From Brevibacterium gallinarum (GTDB taxonomy: Bacteria; Actinomycetota; Actinomycetes; Actinomycetales; Brevibacteriaceae): 53,737 nt of DNA. Below the pieces are notes generated by a model. It searched no databases. It worked only from the letters and a program-made list of their open reading frames with translations, and had not been told where the DNA came from. The translations under genes were made by a program, and so were the position numbers. Of this stretch, positions 31,063 through 40,444 are shown in pieces. The stretch spans positions 1 through 53,737 of the forward strand of contig NZ_JACSPY010000018.1 of assembly GCF_014836885.1 (NCBI RefSeq). Direction: 5' to 3'. How positions within the stretch are numbered: the stretch's first letter is position 1; each line of letters opens with the position of its first letter.

Positions 31063-32198
31063 AGGGTGCCCCGCATGCGTGTGATCATGAGGACGGCGAA
31101 GACGGTGGAGCCGATGATCGCAGTGATGACGCCCAGCGGGATCTCCGACGGCGGTGTGATGACGCGGGAGACGACGTCAGCCCACGTGAGGAAGGCCGCG
31201 CCGGTGGCTGCGGCGGCCGGCAGCAGCCGGCGATGCGCAGTGCCGACGACCAGGCGCACGGCATGGGGGATGACGAGCGAGACGAAGCCGATGCCGCCGG
31301 CAGCAGCCACGCCGACACCGACGATGAGCGCGCAGATGGTGATGAGCTCTGCGCGCAGCCGGCCCGGGTGCGTGCCGAGCGCATGTGCGGTGTGATCGCC
31401 GAAGGCCAGTGTGTCGAGGCGGCGCGCACGCACCAGCAGATAGGCGATCCCGCACACGAGGACGAAGACCGGCAGCAGCATATCGCCCCACTGCGCACCA
31501 GCGACCGAGCCGAGCTGCCAGAAGATCGCCGAGCGCAGCTTGCGGTCATCACCGGCTGCGATGATGACGAAGTCCGTCAGCGCTGCGAGCAGGAACGACA
31601 CCGCCATGCCTGCGAGCACGAGCTTGAGCGGAGACGCTGCACCGCGTGCCGAAGCGAGCAGGATCGTGAGCGCGAAGCCGACCCCGGCACCTGCGAAGGC
31701 CCCGGTGGGGATCGCAAGGCTCAGGGCTGCGCCCGGGGCCAACGCGATCACCCCGACAGCGCCGAGCGCAGCCCCCGAAGTGCCTCCGAGGATCGACGAA
31801 TCGGCAAGCGGATTGCGCACAACCGCCTGCAGTACACAGCCGACGAGCCCCAGCGACGCCCCGATGATCGCAGCGAGCATCCCGCGCGGCAGCCTCAGCT
31901 CCGCGACGAGCAGATCCCCGTCGGGCACATAGTCCACTCCCCATGCACGCCGGTAGGCGATCCCGAGCACGTCGATGAGGCTCCGCTCACCGGAGCCGAC
32001 CATGCCGGAGGCTCCGAACCCGGCGACGACAAGCGCGAGCATACCGATGACAAGTGCGGCGGTGAGGGCATCGCGCGCGCGATGCCGGCGCGGTGCGCGC
32101 ACCGCACGTGCGGCCTCGGATCTTCCTGCGCCGGTGGATTCGGTCCTGGCGGACTGGGTATCGGCAGGCGTGCCGGCCGCCGGGCGCAGGATCTTCAT
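31059..32198 (-). CDS. FecCD-type siderophore ABC importer permease
   Basis: A 379-residue permease, including an N-terminal Thr/Ala/Arg-rich leader of about 45 residues. Hallmarks of the FecCD family are visible: LRLPRGMLAAIIGASLGLVG, VVRNPLADSSILGGTSGAALG, the coupling segment ARRLDTLAFGDHTAHALG and GGIGFVSLVIPHAVRLVVG. About ten membrane helices are expected. A single permease gene means a homodimer channel. It overlaps both its neighbours (ATGA). Confidence 0.93.
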   Translation of the reverse strand: MKILRPAAGTPADTQSARTESTGAGRSEAARAVRAPRRHRARDALTAALVIGMLALVVAGFGASGMVGSGERSLIDVLGIAYRRAWGVDYVPDGDLLVAELRLPRGMLAAIIGASLGLVGCVLQAVVRNPLADSSILGGTSGAALGAVGVIALAPGAALSLAIPTGAFAGAGVGFALTILLASARGAASPLKLVLAGMAVSFLLAALTDFVIIAAGDDRKLRSAIFWQLGSVAGAQWGDMLLPVFVLVCGIAYLLVRARRLDTLAFGDHTAHALGTHPGRLRAELITICALIVGVGVAAAGGIGFVSLVIPHAVRLVVGTAHRRLLPAAAATGAAFLTWADVVSRVITPPSEIPLGVITAIIGSTVFAVLMITRMRGTL

Positions 32199-33298
32199 TC
32201 GCCCTGCGCACCTCGAGCGGACTCCCCGCCGGCCTGCGCATGCTCCCCGCCGGAGACCTGCGCGGCGGCCTCGGCCATCTGGATGATGCCGTCGATTGCC
32301 TGCGGGCCGGGCACGTTGCGCGAGTAGTCGAGGGTGATCACCCGGCCGTCGGTCTTCACGGCGTTCATCTTCGCCAGTGCCGGGTTCGACTTCAGATGCT
32401 CGAGAAGCCCATCGCGGACCTCATCGCCGCCACCGCCACCGGAGAAGATGATGTCGGGATTGCGGGTCGCGACGTCCTCCCACGATGGAGTGACAAAGGC
32501 CTTCTTCTCATCGGCGTAGGCATTCTCCAGACCGGCGCGGGTGAGCAGCTCGTCGGCGAAGCTGCCGCCGCCGGAGACATAGGGCTTCGAAGGATCCTGG
32601 TTGCCGTTGATGACGGCCGTGGGCGGGGTGCCGGAGGGCTTCTCAACGGCATCGATCGAGGACTTCCACTCATCGGTGAGCTTCTCACCGGCGTCCTTGG
32701 CGCCGATCGCTTCACCGATCGTGCGCACGTCGGTGAGGTAGCCGTCAACCGTGGCGTCGGGCTCGTTCTCGCAGGCCTCGGAGAGGTTGAGGTACGGGAT
32801 CTTCAGCTCGTCGAGGCGCTTGACGAGGGAGCCGCCCTCGTCGTTGAACCCGTAGGCGACGATGAGGTCCGGCTGCAGGTCGAGCACCGCCTCGGCCGAG
32901 GGGAACGGGAAGGTGCCGCCGAGGTTCTCCGTCTTCTTCGCCTCCGCGGCCAGGTTCTCCGGCAGGTCGTCCGGTGCCGCGCCGAAGTACCCGGCGACCT
33001 GGTCACCGGCACCGAGTGCGAAGAGCGTTTCCGCCGCGCCGTCGAAGCCGACGATCTTCTCGGGCTTCTTCTCGATTGTCACGTTCTGGCCGCAGTTCTC
33101 GACGGTAACCGGGAATCCGTCGCCAGCTTCGGTGGAGGCATCCTGTTCGGGCTTGCTCGGTGCACAGCCGGTGAGCAGAGCCGCAGTCAGAGCGGTGGCA
33201 AGCGCCGCCGCCGAGGCGGGTGCCGGTCCTCGCAGCCGGTTGCGCAGGCGTGCGGAACGGTGGATGCGTTCGATGGCGGAGGTGTCATGAGTGTTCAT
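32195..33298 (-). CDS. Siderophore-type ABC substrate-binding lipoprotein
   Basis: A 367-residue class III binding protein. The signal ends in a lipobox (ALLTGC, Cys45). The mature part has the FecB/FepB layout: ENCGQNVTIEKKPEKIVGFD, PSAEAVLDLQPDLIVAYG, a long backbone helix near DEWKSSIDAVE, and NPDIIFSGGGGGDEVRDGLL. Its ligand is a metal chelate by family. It follows the double ABC transporter by 12 bases and overlaps the permease. Placement in a peptide-modification operon suggests it recaptures the loaded product. Confidence 0.9.
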   Translation of the reverse strand: MNTHDTSAIERIHRSARLRNRLRGPAPASAAALATALTAALLTGCAPSKPEQDASTEAGDGFPVTVENCGQNVTIEKKPEKIVGFDGAAETLFALGAGDQVAGYFGAAPDDLPENLAAEAKKTENLGGTFPFPSAEAVLDLQPDLIVAYGFNDEGGSLVKRLDELKIPYLNLSEACENEPDATVDGYLTDVRTIGEAIGAKDAGEKLTDEWKSSIDAVEKPSGTPPTAVINGNQDPSKPYVSGGGSFADELLTRAGLENAYADEKKAFVTPSWEDVATRNPDIIFSGGGGGDEVRDGLLEHLKSNPALAKMNAVKTDGRVITLDYSRNVPGPQAIDGIIQMAEAAAQVSGGEHAQAGGESARGAQGE

Positions 33299-33310
33299 TC
33301 TGGGCCCTTC

Positions 33311-36300
33311 TCATGGGTTGGTTGGGTGATTGGAAGAGAACCGGCGGCCAACGCCTGCAGGCGCCGGTCTGGCGTCGCCGGGAAGCTGCGTGATGGCAGA
33401 CAGCTGTGGGGTGACGAGAGAGCTGTAGGCCGGGCAGCCGCAGAGCAGCTCTGCGTGGGTGCCGGCCCCAGCCAACCTCCCGGCATCGAAGACGAGGATG
33501 TGGTCAGCGAGCAGGACAGAGGACAGCCGGTGCGCGACGAACAGCACGGGGATGCGCTCGGACAGGCCGCGCAGCGCCGCATGCAGGCGGGCTTCCCCAT
33601 CGACGTCGAGTTGGCTGACCGCTTCGTCGAGGATGAGCGTGCGCGGGGCTGCAAGCAGTGCCCGAGCCAGTGCGAGACGCTGTCGCTGCCCGCCGGAGAG
33701 CGTCTGCCCGCCGCCTAGGAGCATCCGGTCGAGTCCCTCGGGGTGATCGGCGATCTCCTCGATCGCCGCTGCCCGCAGCGCTGCCATCAGCTGTTCATCT
33801 GACGGATTGCGCACCCGGCTGAGAGTGAGGTTCGCACGGATCGTGTCGTGGAAGAGCGCCGCATTCTGCGCGACCGTGATGACACCGCCTGCGCGCGGGC
33901 CGCACCCGGCACTGGTGATCAGACGTCCGCCGGCCAATGGCAGATGGCCGGCCAGAGCAGAGACCAGGGTGGACTTCCCGGCTCCTGAGGAGCCGACGAC
34001 TGCGGTGATGCCCTGTGCCGGGACGGTCGCCGTGACATCGCGCAGCGCGCAGGTGTCCGCCTGCGGCCAGCGGACGCTGATGTCGTCAAGATGCATCGCA
34101 GCCGCACGCCGCACATCAGCACCGTCTGCGTCCATGCAGCCCGCGCTGCGCGGCTCGGCGGCGAGCGGCTCAGCGGTGAGCACCGCATCGATCTGCTCGA
34201 CGGCGCTGTTCGTCTCGCTGCTGTGCCGCGTCACGCGGATGAGGTGCTCGACCGGGCCGGTGAGTGCCCACGCGAGTGCGATGAGCGACAGCTGCCAGGC
34301 GCTCGCCGGGAGGCCGAGCGCTGGCTTGGCTGCCAGCTCGGGGAAGAGCGCAAGCCCGGCGGCCGCGCTGAGCGGCACGAGCGCCACCCACGCGGACACT
34401 GCAGCGTCCTCGAGTCCACGCAGACGGCCGATGCGCAGCGCTGCGGCGGCCTGGTCGCGGGAGCAGGCGGCGATCTGTCGGCGCGTCTGCTCGCGTCGAT
34501 CGAAGGCGAGGATCTGGCGAATGGTGCCCAGCACCTCGGCGATGGTGTCCGCGAGCCTCGCACGCGCCTCAGCCACCGCCGCGTTGAGCACGGCTGCGCG
34601 ACGGCGAATGACGAGGGGGATGAGGCCCCCGGCGGCCAGACACGCAGCGAGCAGCACCGCGAAGCCCGGGCTCAGCACAGAGATCGCAGCGACGCCCAGC
34701 AGCGGCACGCCGATTCCGGTGAGCAGGTAGATCGAGGTATGCGCATAGAACACTTCGAGCTTCTCGGCATCTCGCAGCAGCACCGAGGACAGGGCGTGGG
34801 GCGAGCGGCGGCCCAAGCCGTGGGGCAGCAGATGGCACAGCGCCCGCAGCAGGCGGTTGCGCAGATCCGCTGACACGTCGAAGGACAGCAGGTGCGACCA
34901 GTAGTTCTCGAGCCAATGCGCAATCGCAGCGGTGACGACGCCAGCTGCAGCGATCCACAGCAGCACATCTCCCGCCCGGGATCCTGCGGCTGCCGAACCG
35001 GAGACGGTGAAGACGGTCAGCACTGCAGCGACGGCGACCACCTCGGCGATCTGCGCGAGGACACCCGCTCCGGCAGCACCGGCGAAGGCGCGGCCGTGCC
35101 CGCGCAGTGCCCGCAGCAGGCCGCACAGACCACGACCGATGCTGCGCATATCGCGTTCAGGCAGCAGAGGGTCGGTGCTGACCGGCGCCCCTGGCAGGGG
35201 AGTGTCCGGCTGGTCGGCGGAGGGGAGCAGGGGTGGACTGAGCACCCGGTGGACGAACCCTCCTGCCACCATGAGCTCGGGAACCGAGCCGGATTCGATG
35301 ACCTGTCCGGCTGAGAGGACGATGACATGGTCGGCCGCCGCGATCGTCGCCGGTCGATGGGCGACGACGATCGTCGTGCGGCCGCGGCGGCGCAGACGGA
35401 TCTGCTCGAGCAGGCGTGCCTCACTCTCACCGTCGAGCCCTGAGGTCGCCTCATCGAGCAGCAGCAGCGGATGGTCGAGCAGCAGTGCTCGTGCGGTGCT
35501 CACGCGCGCCCGCTGCCCGCCGGACAGCAGCGATCCTCCAGTGCCCACCGGCGTGTCGAGCCCGCGCTCGGCGAGCAGGGGACCGAGTCCCAGCTCAGTG
35601 CACATCTGCGTGATCTGCGCATCGGTGAACCGGGATTCGGGGTCGATGTTCGCCCGCAGTGTGTCGTCGAAGAGCACCGGGCTCTGCTCGACCTCGGCGA
35701 TCGCGCGCGCACAGCTGCTGAGGGGAATGCTGCGCAGTTCGACATCCCGGGCCGCATCAGTGCTGCAGACGATCTCACCGGTGTAGCGGTCGTCGGTGCG
35801 GCGCAGCAGGGAGAGCAGCGTCGATTTGCCCGAGCCTGAAGCACCGATCACTGCAGTGGTGCATCCGGCAGGGATATCGCAGCTGACGGAGCTGAGCACC
35901 GGATCCGGTTGATCCGGATAGCTGAAGGTGAGGTTGCGGAAGCGCAGCTGCGGAACATCGGCGAGCCGGTGGCCGGGCACGGCTGCGTCATCACCGGCGC
36001 AGGGGCGCTGCTCGCTGAGCGCATGCACGGAGCGCGCAGCGATGAGCCCGAAGAACCCTTCGTGCCAGCGGGTGCGCAGCTCCGCGAGCGGGCGGGAGAT
36101 CTCCAGCACGATGAAGGCCGCTGGGAGCAGCAGCTGCGAAGCGGGGCCGGTCAGCCACAGAGCTGCGATCGCACCGACACCGGCGAGTGCGGTCGCGACA
36201 GTGGTGAGGGTCCACGACCCGAGTGAGACTCGCAGGTCGTGCTGAGCCGTCTGGCGCAGGGCCTCGGCACGCGCTCCGAGGCGTTCGACGATCACCCGCG

Positions 36301-36934
36301 TGCCGCCGGTGTCGATGATCGTCGACATCTTCTCCAGCGCTTCGGACACATCGGCGATATAGCGTTCCTGAGCCTGCCACACCGCCTGGCCCGCCCGATT
36401 GGTGACGGCTCTCCAGATCTGCTGTGCGGCGAAGGTCAGGGCGATGCCGGCCAGCACGCAGACGGCGGCAGCCAAGCCGGGCAGCCCGAGCAGCATGAGC
36501 GCAATGAGCCCCGCCGGTACGGAGAGGAGAACGGCCGCGAGCTGGGTGAGGTATTCGGCCGTATAGGCGGAGAGCTTCGCGGTGGCATCGACGACGGTGG
36601 TGACGGCAGCACCGGTGCGGCGCGTGCGGGCATGCACTTCCCCGAGGTCGATGAGCTGGTCCATGAGGCCCTGACGCAGCGCTGTGGTCATCGCTGCGGA
36701 GAAGCGCGAGAGGCACCGACCGGCCGCAGTCGAGGCGAGAAGGCGCACGCCGGTGAAGGCGAAGGCTGCGGTGAGCGCGGTGCTCCAGCCGGCGGGCAGC
36801 GCAATGACCGCGAAGCCGAGTGCCCCGGCTGCGGCGAACCCGGCCAGTGCAGCCAGTGTGCGCAGCAGGGCGGCAGCGACCCACCAGCCGGGGGCCGTGC
36901 CGATGAAGCGAAGGGCGCGCGGATCGAGCAGCAC
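33311..36934 (-). CDS. Double (fused) ABC transporter, two membrane-ATPase halves in one chain
   Basis: A 1207-residue protein with the order membrane domain, ATPase, membrane domain, ATPase. The first ATPase has Walker A GASGSGKSTLL (about residue 365) and LLSGGQRARVSTARALLL; the second has GSSGAGKSTLVSAL (about 983) and TLSGGQRQRLALARALL with ILDEAVSQLD. The exporter-type fold covers both true exporters (CydDC) and the siderophore importers YbtPQ and IrtAB. Next to a FecBCD importer either role is possible. The start is GTG 36934: AGGGGG lies just upstream and the ThiS gene ends two bases before; the same frame stays open further upstream but only inside other genes. Confidence 0.87.
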   Translation of the reverse strand: MLLDPRALRFIGTAPGWWVAAALLRTLAALAGFAAAGALGFAVIALPAGWSTALTAAFAFTGVRLLASTAAGRCLSRFSAAMTTALRQGLMDQLIDLGEVHARTRRTGAAVTTVVDATAKLSAYTAEYLTQLAAVLLSVPAGLIALMLLGLPGLAAAVCVLAGIALTFAAQQIWRAVTNRAGQAVWQAQERYIADVSEALEKMSTIIDTGGTRVIVERLGARAEALRQTAQHDLRVSLGSWTLTTVATALAGVGAIAALWLTGPASQLLLPAAFIVLEISRPLAELRTRWHEGFFGLIAARSVHALSEQRPCAGDDAAVPGHRLADVPQLRFRNLTFSYPDQPDPVLSSVSCDIPAGCTTAVIGASGSGKSTLLSLLRRTDDRYTGEIVCSTDAARDVELRSIPLSSCARAIAEVEQSPVLFDDTLRANIDPESRFTDAQITQMCTELGLGPLLAERGLDTPVGTGGSLLSGGQRARVSTARALLLDHPLLLLDEATSGLDGESEARLLEQIRLRRRGRTTIVVAHRPATIAAADHVIVLSAGQVIESGSVPELMVAGGFVHRVLSPPLLPSADQPDTPLPGAPVSTDPLLPERDMRSIGRGLCGLLRALRGHGRAFAGAAGAGVLAQIAEVVAVAAVLTVFTVSGSAAAGSRAGDVLLWIAAAGVVTAAIAHWLENYWSHLLSFDVSADLRNRLLRALCHLLPHGLGRRSPHALSSVLLRDAEKLEVFYAHTSIYLLTGIGVPLLGVAAISVLSPGFAVLLAACLAAGGLIPLVIRRRAAVLNAAVAEARARLADTIAEVLGTIRQILAFDRREQTRRQIAACSRDQAAAALRIGRLRGLEDAAVSAWVALVPLSAAAGLALFPELAAKPALGLPASAWQLSLIALAWALTGPVEHLIRVTRHSSETNSAVEQIDAVLTAEPLAAEPRSAGCMDADGADVRRAAAMHLDDISVRWPQADTCALRDVTATVPAQGITAVVGSSGAGKSTLVSALAGHLPLAGGRLITSAGCGPRAGGVITVAQNAALFHDTIRANLTLSRVRNPSDEQLMAALRAAAIEEIADHPEGLDRMLLGGGQTLSGGQRQRLALARALLAAPRTLILDEAVSQLDVDGEARLHAALRGLSERIPVLFVAHRLSSVLLADHILVFDAGRLAGAGTHAELLCGCPAYSSLVTPQLSAITQLPGDARPAPAGVGRRFSSNHPTNP

Positions 36935-36936
36935 GT

Positions 36937-37206
36937 CTAGCCCCCTGCAACCGCAGTGAGGAAGCGGATCTGCGCGGCCGTGGCTGTCGGTGCATCCATC
37001 CCTCCCAGATCCTCGGCGGGTTGTCCATCGATGAGCGCGTGGACATAGGGCACGAGCTGTCCCTCGCGCAGCACTGCAGCGCCGAACTGCGGATGATCCG
37101 CGTTGATGGCTGTGATGATGTCCCGCAGGGTCTCGCCGCGTGCGTGCGCATCGGGTGAATCGGCGACGAATCGCCGCAGCGGTGTGGCGAACGCGATCTC
37201 GGTCAT
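36937..37206 (-). CDS. ThiS/MoaD-like sulfur-carrier protein with C-terminal Gly-Gly
   Basis: An 89-residue ubiquitin-like protein. The C-terminus ends FLTAVAGG, the di-glycine tail that a ThiF/MoeB enzyme adenylates and converts to a thiocarboxylate. Internal features also fit: GETLRDIITAINADHPQFGA after the first strands, and VHALIDGQPAEDLGGMDAP before the last strand. It overlaps the ThiF-rhodanese gene by four bases. No thiamin or molybdopterin genes are nearby, so it likely serves the peptide pathway, as QbsE serves thioquinolobactin synthesis. Confidence 0.88.
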   Translation of the reverse strand: MTEIAFATPLRRFVADSPDAHARGETLRDIITAINADHPQFGAAVLREGQLVPYVHALIDGQPAEDLGGMDAPTATAAQIRFLTAVAGG

Positions 37207-38447
37207 GGGGTCTGCTCCTGTTCTTCAGCGATCGGCTCGTGTCCGGCTGGGTCGGCACCGGGAATGCTGCTGTGGCTCGGGTCGGCATGCAGCGGGCGCT
37301 CAGTCGGCAGGCCGGCTGCCTTCCAGGCCGCGATCCCGCCGTGCAGACTGAATGCGGGGATGCCCGCTTCTGTCAGGATGTCTGCTGCCTGCAGGGAGCG
37401 GGCACCGGACTGGCATCCGATGATGAGCTCACGATGGGGCCCGGATGCGAGGCGTTCGCGCAGCGCAGCTGCCTGCGTGCGGTCCTCCATGAGCTCGGCG
37501 AGTGGAAGGTGCACAGCATTCGGATACGCGAGCTCGGCTGTCTCCTCATCGGTGCGGACGTCGACGAGCAGTGCCTGTCCGTTTGACAGCCGGCTGTGCG
37601 CCTCGTGCGGTGTGAGTTCGGCGACTGCGGTCTCGCAGGCTTCGCTGACTGCTTCGAGCTCTGTGATCGGACGGCGGTCTGCACGGCGGCGTACCGGAAC
37701 CTCCTCCGTCCGGCCGGAAAGGGCATCGACGAGGACAAGGCGACCGAGCATCGGTTCTCCCACTCCGGTGATGAGTTTGACGGCTTCGAGCGCCATGGCT
37801 GAGCCGATCACCCCGCACAGCGCACCGAGGACGCCGGCTTCCGCACACGAAGGGGCGAATCCCGGTGGCGGCGGACTCGGATAGGCGTCTCGATAGTCCA
37901 CGCCAAGGCCGTCTGGAGCACTGTCCCAGAACACCGAGTACTGGCCTTCGAAGCGCAGCAGTGAACCCCAGATGCTCGGCCGTCCGGTCAGTGCGCAAGC
38001 GTCGTTGACGAGGTAGCGGGAGGCGAAGTTGTCGCTGCCGTCGATGACGAGGTCCCACTCCCCGATGATCCGGCAGGCGTTGTCGATGTCCAAGCGGACC
38101 GGCAGCTCTTCGATCTGCACGTGCGGGCTCAAGGCAGTGAGCGTCTGCTGGGCCGACGCGGTCTTGGGCCCTCCGACGCGGTCGGCGCGGTGCAGGATCT
38201 GCCGCTGCAGGTTGCTCACCGACACGGTGTCGTCGTCGACGATGCCCAGTGCTCCGACCCCGGCTGCGGCGAGGTAGAGCGCTGCCGGACTTCCGAGACC
38301 TCCGGCGCCGATGATGAGCACCCGGGCAGCGCGCAGGCGACGCTGTGCGGTTTCACCGAACTCCGGCATTCGCAGGTGACGGGAGAACCAGGTGCGCTCT
38401 TCCGCGCTCAGCGGCGCACCAGGGGCGAGAAGCGGTGGCAGAGACAT
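37203..38447 (-). CDS. ThiF/MoeB-type adenylyltransferase fused to a rhodanese domain
   Basis: A 414-residue MoeZ/MoeBR-type enzyme. The ATP site GAGGLG is at 47-52, with GIVDDDTVSVSNLQRQILH next and the adenylation region DLVIDGSDNFASRYLVND. Cys201 in APSCAEAGVLG fits the conserved MoeB cysteine. A C-terminal rhodanese domain (about 275-395) has active Cys345 in IIGCQSGARS. It should activate the Gly-Gly tail of the adjacent carrier and place a persulfide sulfur on it. Its start shares a base with the peptidase stop, so the genes are coupled. Confidence 0.92.
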   Translation of the reverse strand: MSLPPLLAPGAPLSAEERTWFSRHLRMPEFGETAQRRLRAARVLIIGAGGLGSPAALYLAAAGVGALGIVDDDTVSVSNLQRQILHRADRVGGPKTASAQQTLTALSPHVQIEELPVRLDIDNACRIIGEWDLVIDGSDNFASRYLVNDACALTGRPSIWGSLLRFEGQYSVFWDSAPDGLGVDYRDAYPSPPPPGFAPSCAEAGVLGALCGVIGSAMALEAVKLITGVGEPMLGRLVLVDALSGRTEEVPVRRRADRRPITELEAVSEACETAVAELTPHEAHSRLSNGQALLVDVRTDEETAELAYPNAVHLPLAELMEDRTQAAALRERLASGPHRELIIGCQSGARSLQAADILTEAGIPAFSLHGGIAAWKAAGLPTERPLHADPSHSSIPGADPAGHEPIAEEQEQTP

Positions 38448-40444
38448 CAGCGGGCTCCTTTCGCATGATCGTCGAAGCAGGGGGCTGGATCGGATGCAGC
38501 GGTTCGTGCGGGAAGCGGTTCGAGAGCCAGGTGTTCGCTGAGGAAGTCGAGCGCTGCGTTATAGAACCGCATGCGGTTGGAGAAGCGGACGAGCCCGTGC
38601 CCTTCATCGGCGAAGCGGAGGATGCGGGCCGTGAGCCCGCGGTCGCGCAGCGCTTGGCCGATGAGGTCAATATGGGAGGAGGGCACGCGCGGATCGTGTT
38701 CGCCGTGTGCCAACAGCAGCGGTACGGCGAGGTCTCCGATGCAGTTGATCGGCGACACCGCCTCGAGGTCGCGGCGCGAAGCGGGATCCGCCGGGTCGCC
38801 GACCCGGGTCGTGAGAATCGCGCGAAGAGGCTCCCAATAGGCAGGGATTCCCTCGATGAGACCGGGCAGATCCGTCGGCGCCATCGATGCGACCGCGCAG
38901 CAGTACGCGAAATGCCCGGATCGCTGCGCGCGGCAGGCGGCGAGAAGCGCTGCGTAGCCGCCATAGGACGCTCCCATGATCGCCACGCGCTGCGGGTCGA
39001 TGAGGCCGCTGCGCACGAAATGGGCTGCGGCGTCGTCGAGATCCTGTGACATCGCCCTGCCCCATTCGCGATCACCTGCGTGGAGGAATGACGTGCCGAA
39101 CCCTGCCGAGCCGCGGAAGTTCACGCGGATGACCGCACAGCCGGCGGTGGTCAGCGCCGTCACCTCGGGATCGAAGTGCGCTTCATCGCGCTCCCAGGGT
39201 CCGCCGTGGACAAGGACGACTGCCGGAATGGGCTCGGTGCGGGGTCGTGCGGTCGATGTCTCAGCCGCCGGCACCGAAAGATAGCACGGCAGCTGGACGC
39301 CGTCTGCGGCAGGCACGTCGACGGCGACTGTGTGCACGTCCGGCAGCTGCGATACGCCCGGCAGCTGAGGCGGCAGCCAGACGATCCGTTCAGCGGTCGG
39401 CACCCACACGCCGCTCTGCGGGCTGGAGCGGCCGTTGTCCCGGTGCAGTGCCCACGGCACCTGGGGATCACTGCTGCGCCGGTCGATATGGATGTAGTGA
39501 CGGCCGTCGGGCTCAGCGCGCATCCGGTCGATGACAGCCGCGGTGGAGTCGTCGAATGCAGTGATGTGCTGCGTGTGCCGCCCGTATTCGACGGCTGTCG
39601 GTGCGCCCGTCGCCGGGTCAGTCCAGACATCGTCGATGGAGCAGTCGGGGAATGCGGCGAGCACTCTGTGGTCGGTGATCTGCGTGCCGTTGAGGACGCA
39701 TTCCAGCAGCTGAGTATGATCACTGCCGTGACAGGCGGTCATCCACAGACGCTCGGAACCGTCGACTGAGCCGATTCCCACGACGGCGCTGCCGGTTGCT
39801 TCCGAAGGGCTGGACTGCCACCGCAGCGGGCGTGCGAGCTCCTGACCGGAACGGTCCCATCGCAGCTCTGTTTCGACCCCGGCATCGGGCAGCATGCGGG
39901 TGCCGCCCCGCACCTGCCCGGCATGGTCGAGGATCCATGAGTCGTACCCGGGATTCTCGGTATGGAGTCGGGTGGATCCTGAGCGGGTGTCGAGGATGTG
40001 AAGGTCGTGCAGCTGCGGATCACGGTCGTTGAGACCGATGTACACGCTGTGCGGGTGCGTGTGGCGATGCACGTAGAGCCTGCACTGCACGCCCTCTGGG
40101 GTCACCGCCCGGGGCGCTGCCGAACCTCTGCGGTCGAGGAGCACCGCGCGAGTGTTCTCGTCTCCGTGCGGGTCGATGAGGCAGAAGATGTGCGTATTGT
40201 CGTGCAGCAGCGCGTATCCGCGCAACTCCTCTCCGGCGAAGAGCATCTGCGGCTCAGCGCTGGTGCTGCCGGCGCAGTGCGCCGCGATCGTCTCAGCCGC
40301 TGCCGGCCCCGAAGGCAGCGGCAGCCCCATGAGCGCAGGACCCTGCTCGCCGGGGTCGATCCAGGCGAGCATCCGTCCGTCAGGGGAGATCGTGACGGCG
40401 CTGTACTGGCGGTCTCCGAAGATCTCCGGCAGCCATCTCCTCAT
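38447..40444 (-). CDS. S9-family prolyl-oligopeptidase-like serine peptidase
   Basis: A 665-residue cytosolic peptidase with an N-terminal seven-bladed propeller (about 1-370; starts IFGDRQYSAVTISPDGRMLA) and a C-terminal alpha/beta hydrolase. The triad is Ser493 (GASYGGYAAL), Asp584 (GEHDPRVP) and His616 (DEGHGLVR). Similar enzymes cut leader peptides or trim products in several RiPP pathways; the precursor has Pro at 12, 21 and 34. It could alternatively give self-protection by degrading the peptide. Start at ATG 40444 is set by overlap with the MATE gene; an earlier in-frame Met lies inside that gene. Confidence 0.88.
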   Translation of the reverse strand: MRRWLPEIFGDRQYSAVTISPDGRMLAWIDPGEQGPALMGLPLPSGPAAAETIAAHCAGSTSAEPQMLFAGEELRGYALLHDNTHIFCLIDPHGDENTRAVLLDRRGSAAPRAVTPEGVQCRLYVHRHTHPHSVYIGLNDRDPQLHDLHILDTRSGSTRLHTENPGYDSWILDHAGQVRGGTRMLPDAGVETELRWDRSGQELARPLRWQSSPSEATGSAVVGIGSVDGSERLWMTACHGSDHTQLLECVLNGTQITDHRVLAAFPDCSIDDVWTDPATGAPTAVEYGRHTQHITAFDDSTAAVIDRMRAEPDGRHYIHIDRRSSDPQVPWALHRDNGRSSPQSGVWVPTAERIVWLPPQLPGVSQLPDVHTVAVDVPAADGVQLPCYLSVPAAETSTARPRTEPIPAVVLVHGGPWERDEAHFDPEVTALTTAGCAVIRVNFRGSAGFGTSFLHAGDREWGRAMSQDLDDAAAHFVRSGLIDPQRVAIMGASYGGYAALLAACRAQRSGHFAYCCAVASMAPTDLPGLIEGIPAYWEPLRAILTTRVGDPADPASRRDLEAVSPINCIGDLAVPLLLAHGEHDPRVPSSHIDLIGQALRDRGLTARILRFADEGHGLVRFSNRMRFYNAALDFLSEHLALEPLPARTAASDPAPCFDDHAKGAR

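Noticed and set aside
36935..37288. Extension of the double ABC transporter upstream to 37288
   Set aside because: The extra 118 residues run through the ThiS and ThiF genes in another frame, with no membrane helices or similarity; GTG 36934 with AGGGGG upstream fits better.
36937..38447. The ThiS/ThiF pair as part of thiamin or molybdopterin synthesis
   Set aside because: No other thi or moa gene is nearby, and the pair is embedded with four-base overlaps in the YcaO/TfuA operon; housekeeping use cannot be fully excluded without the rest of the genome.
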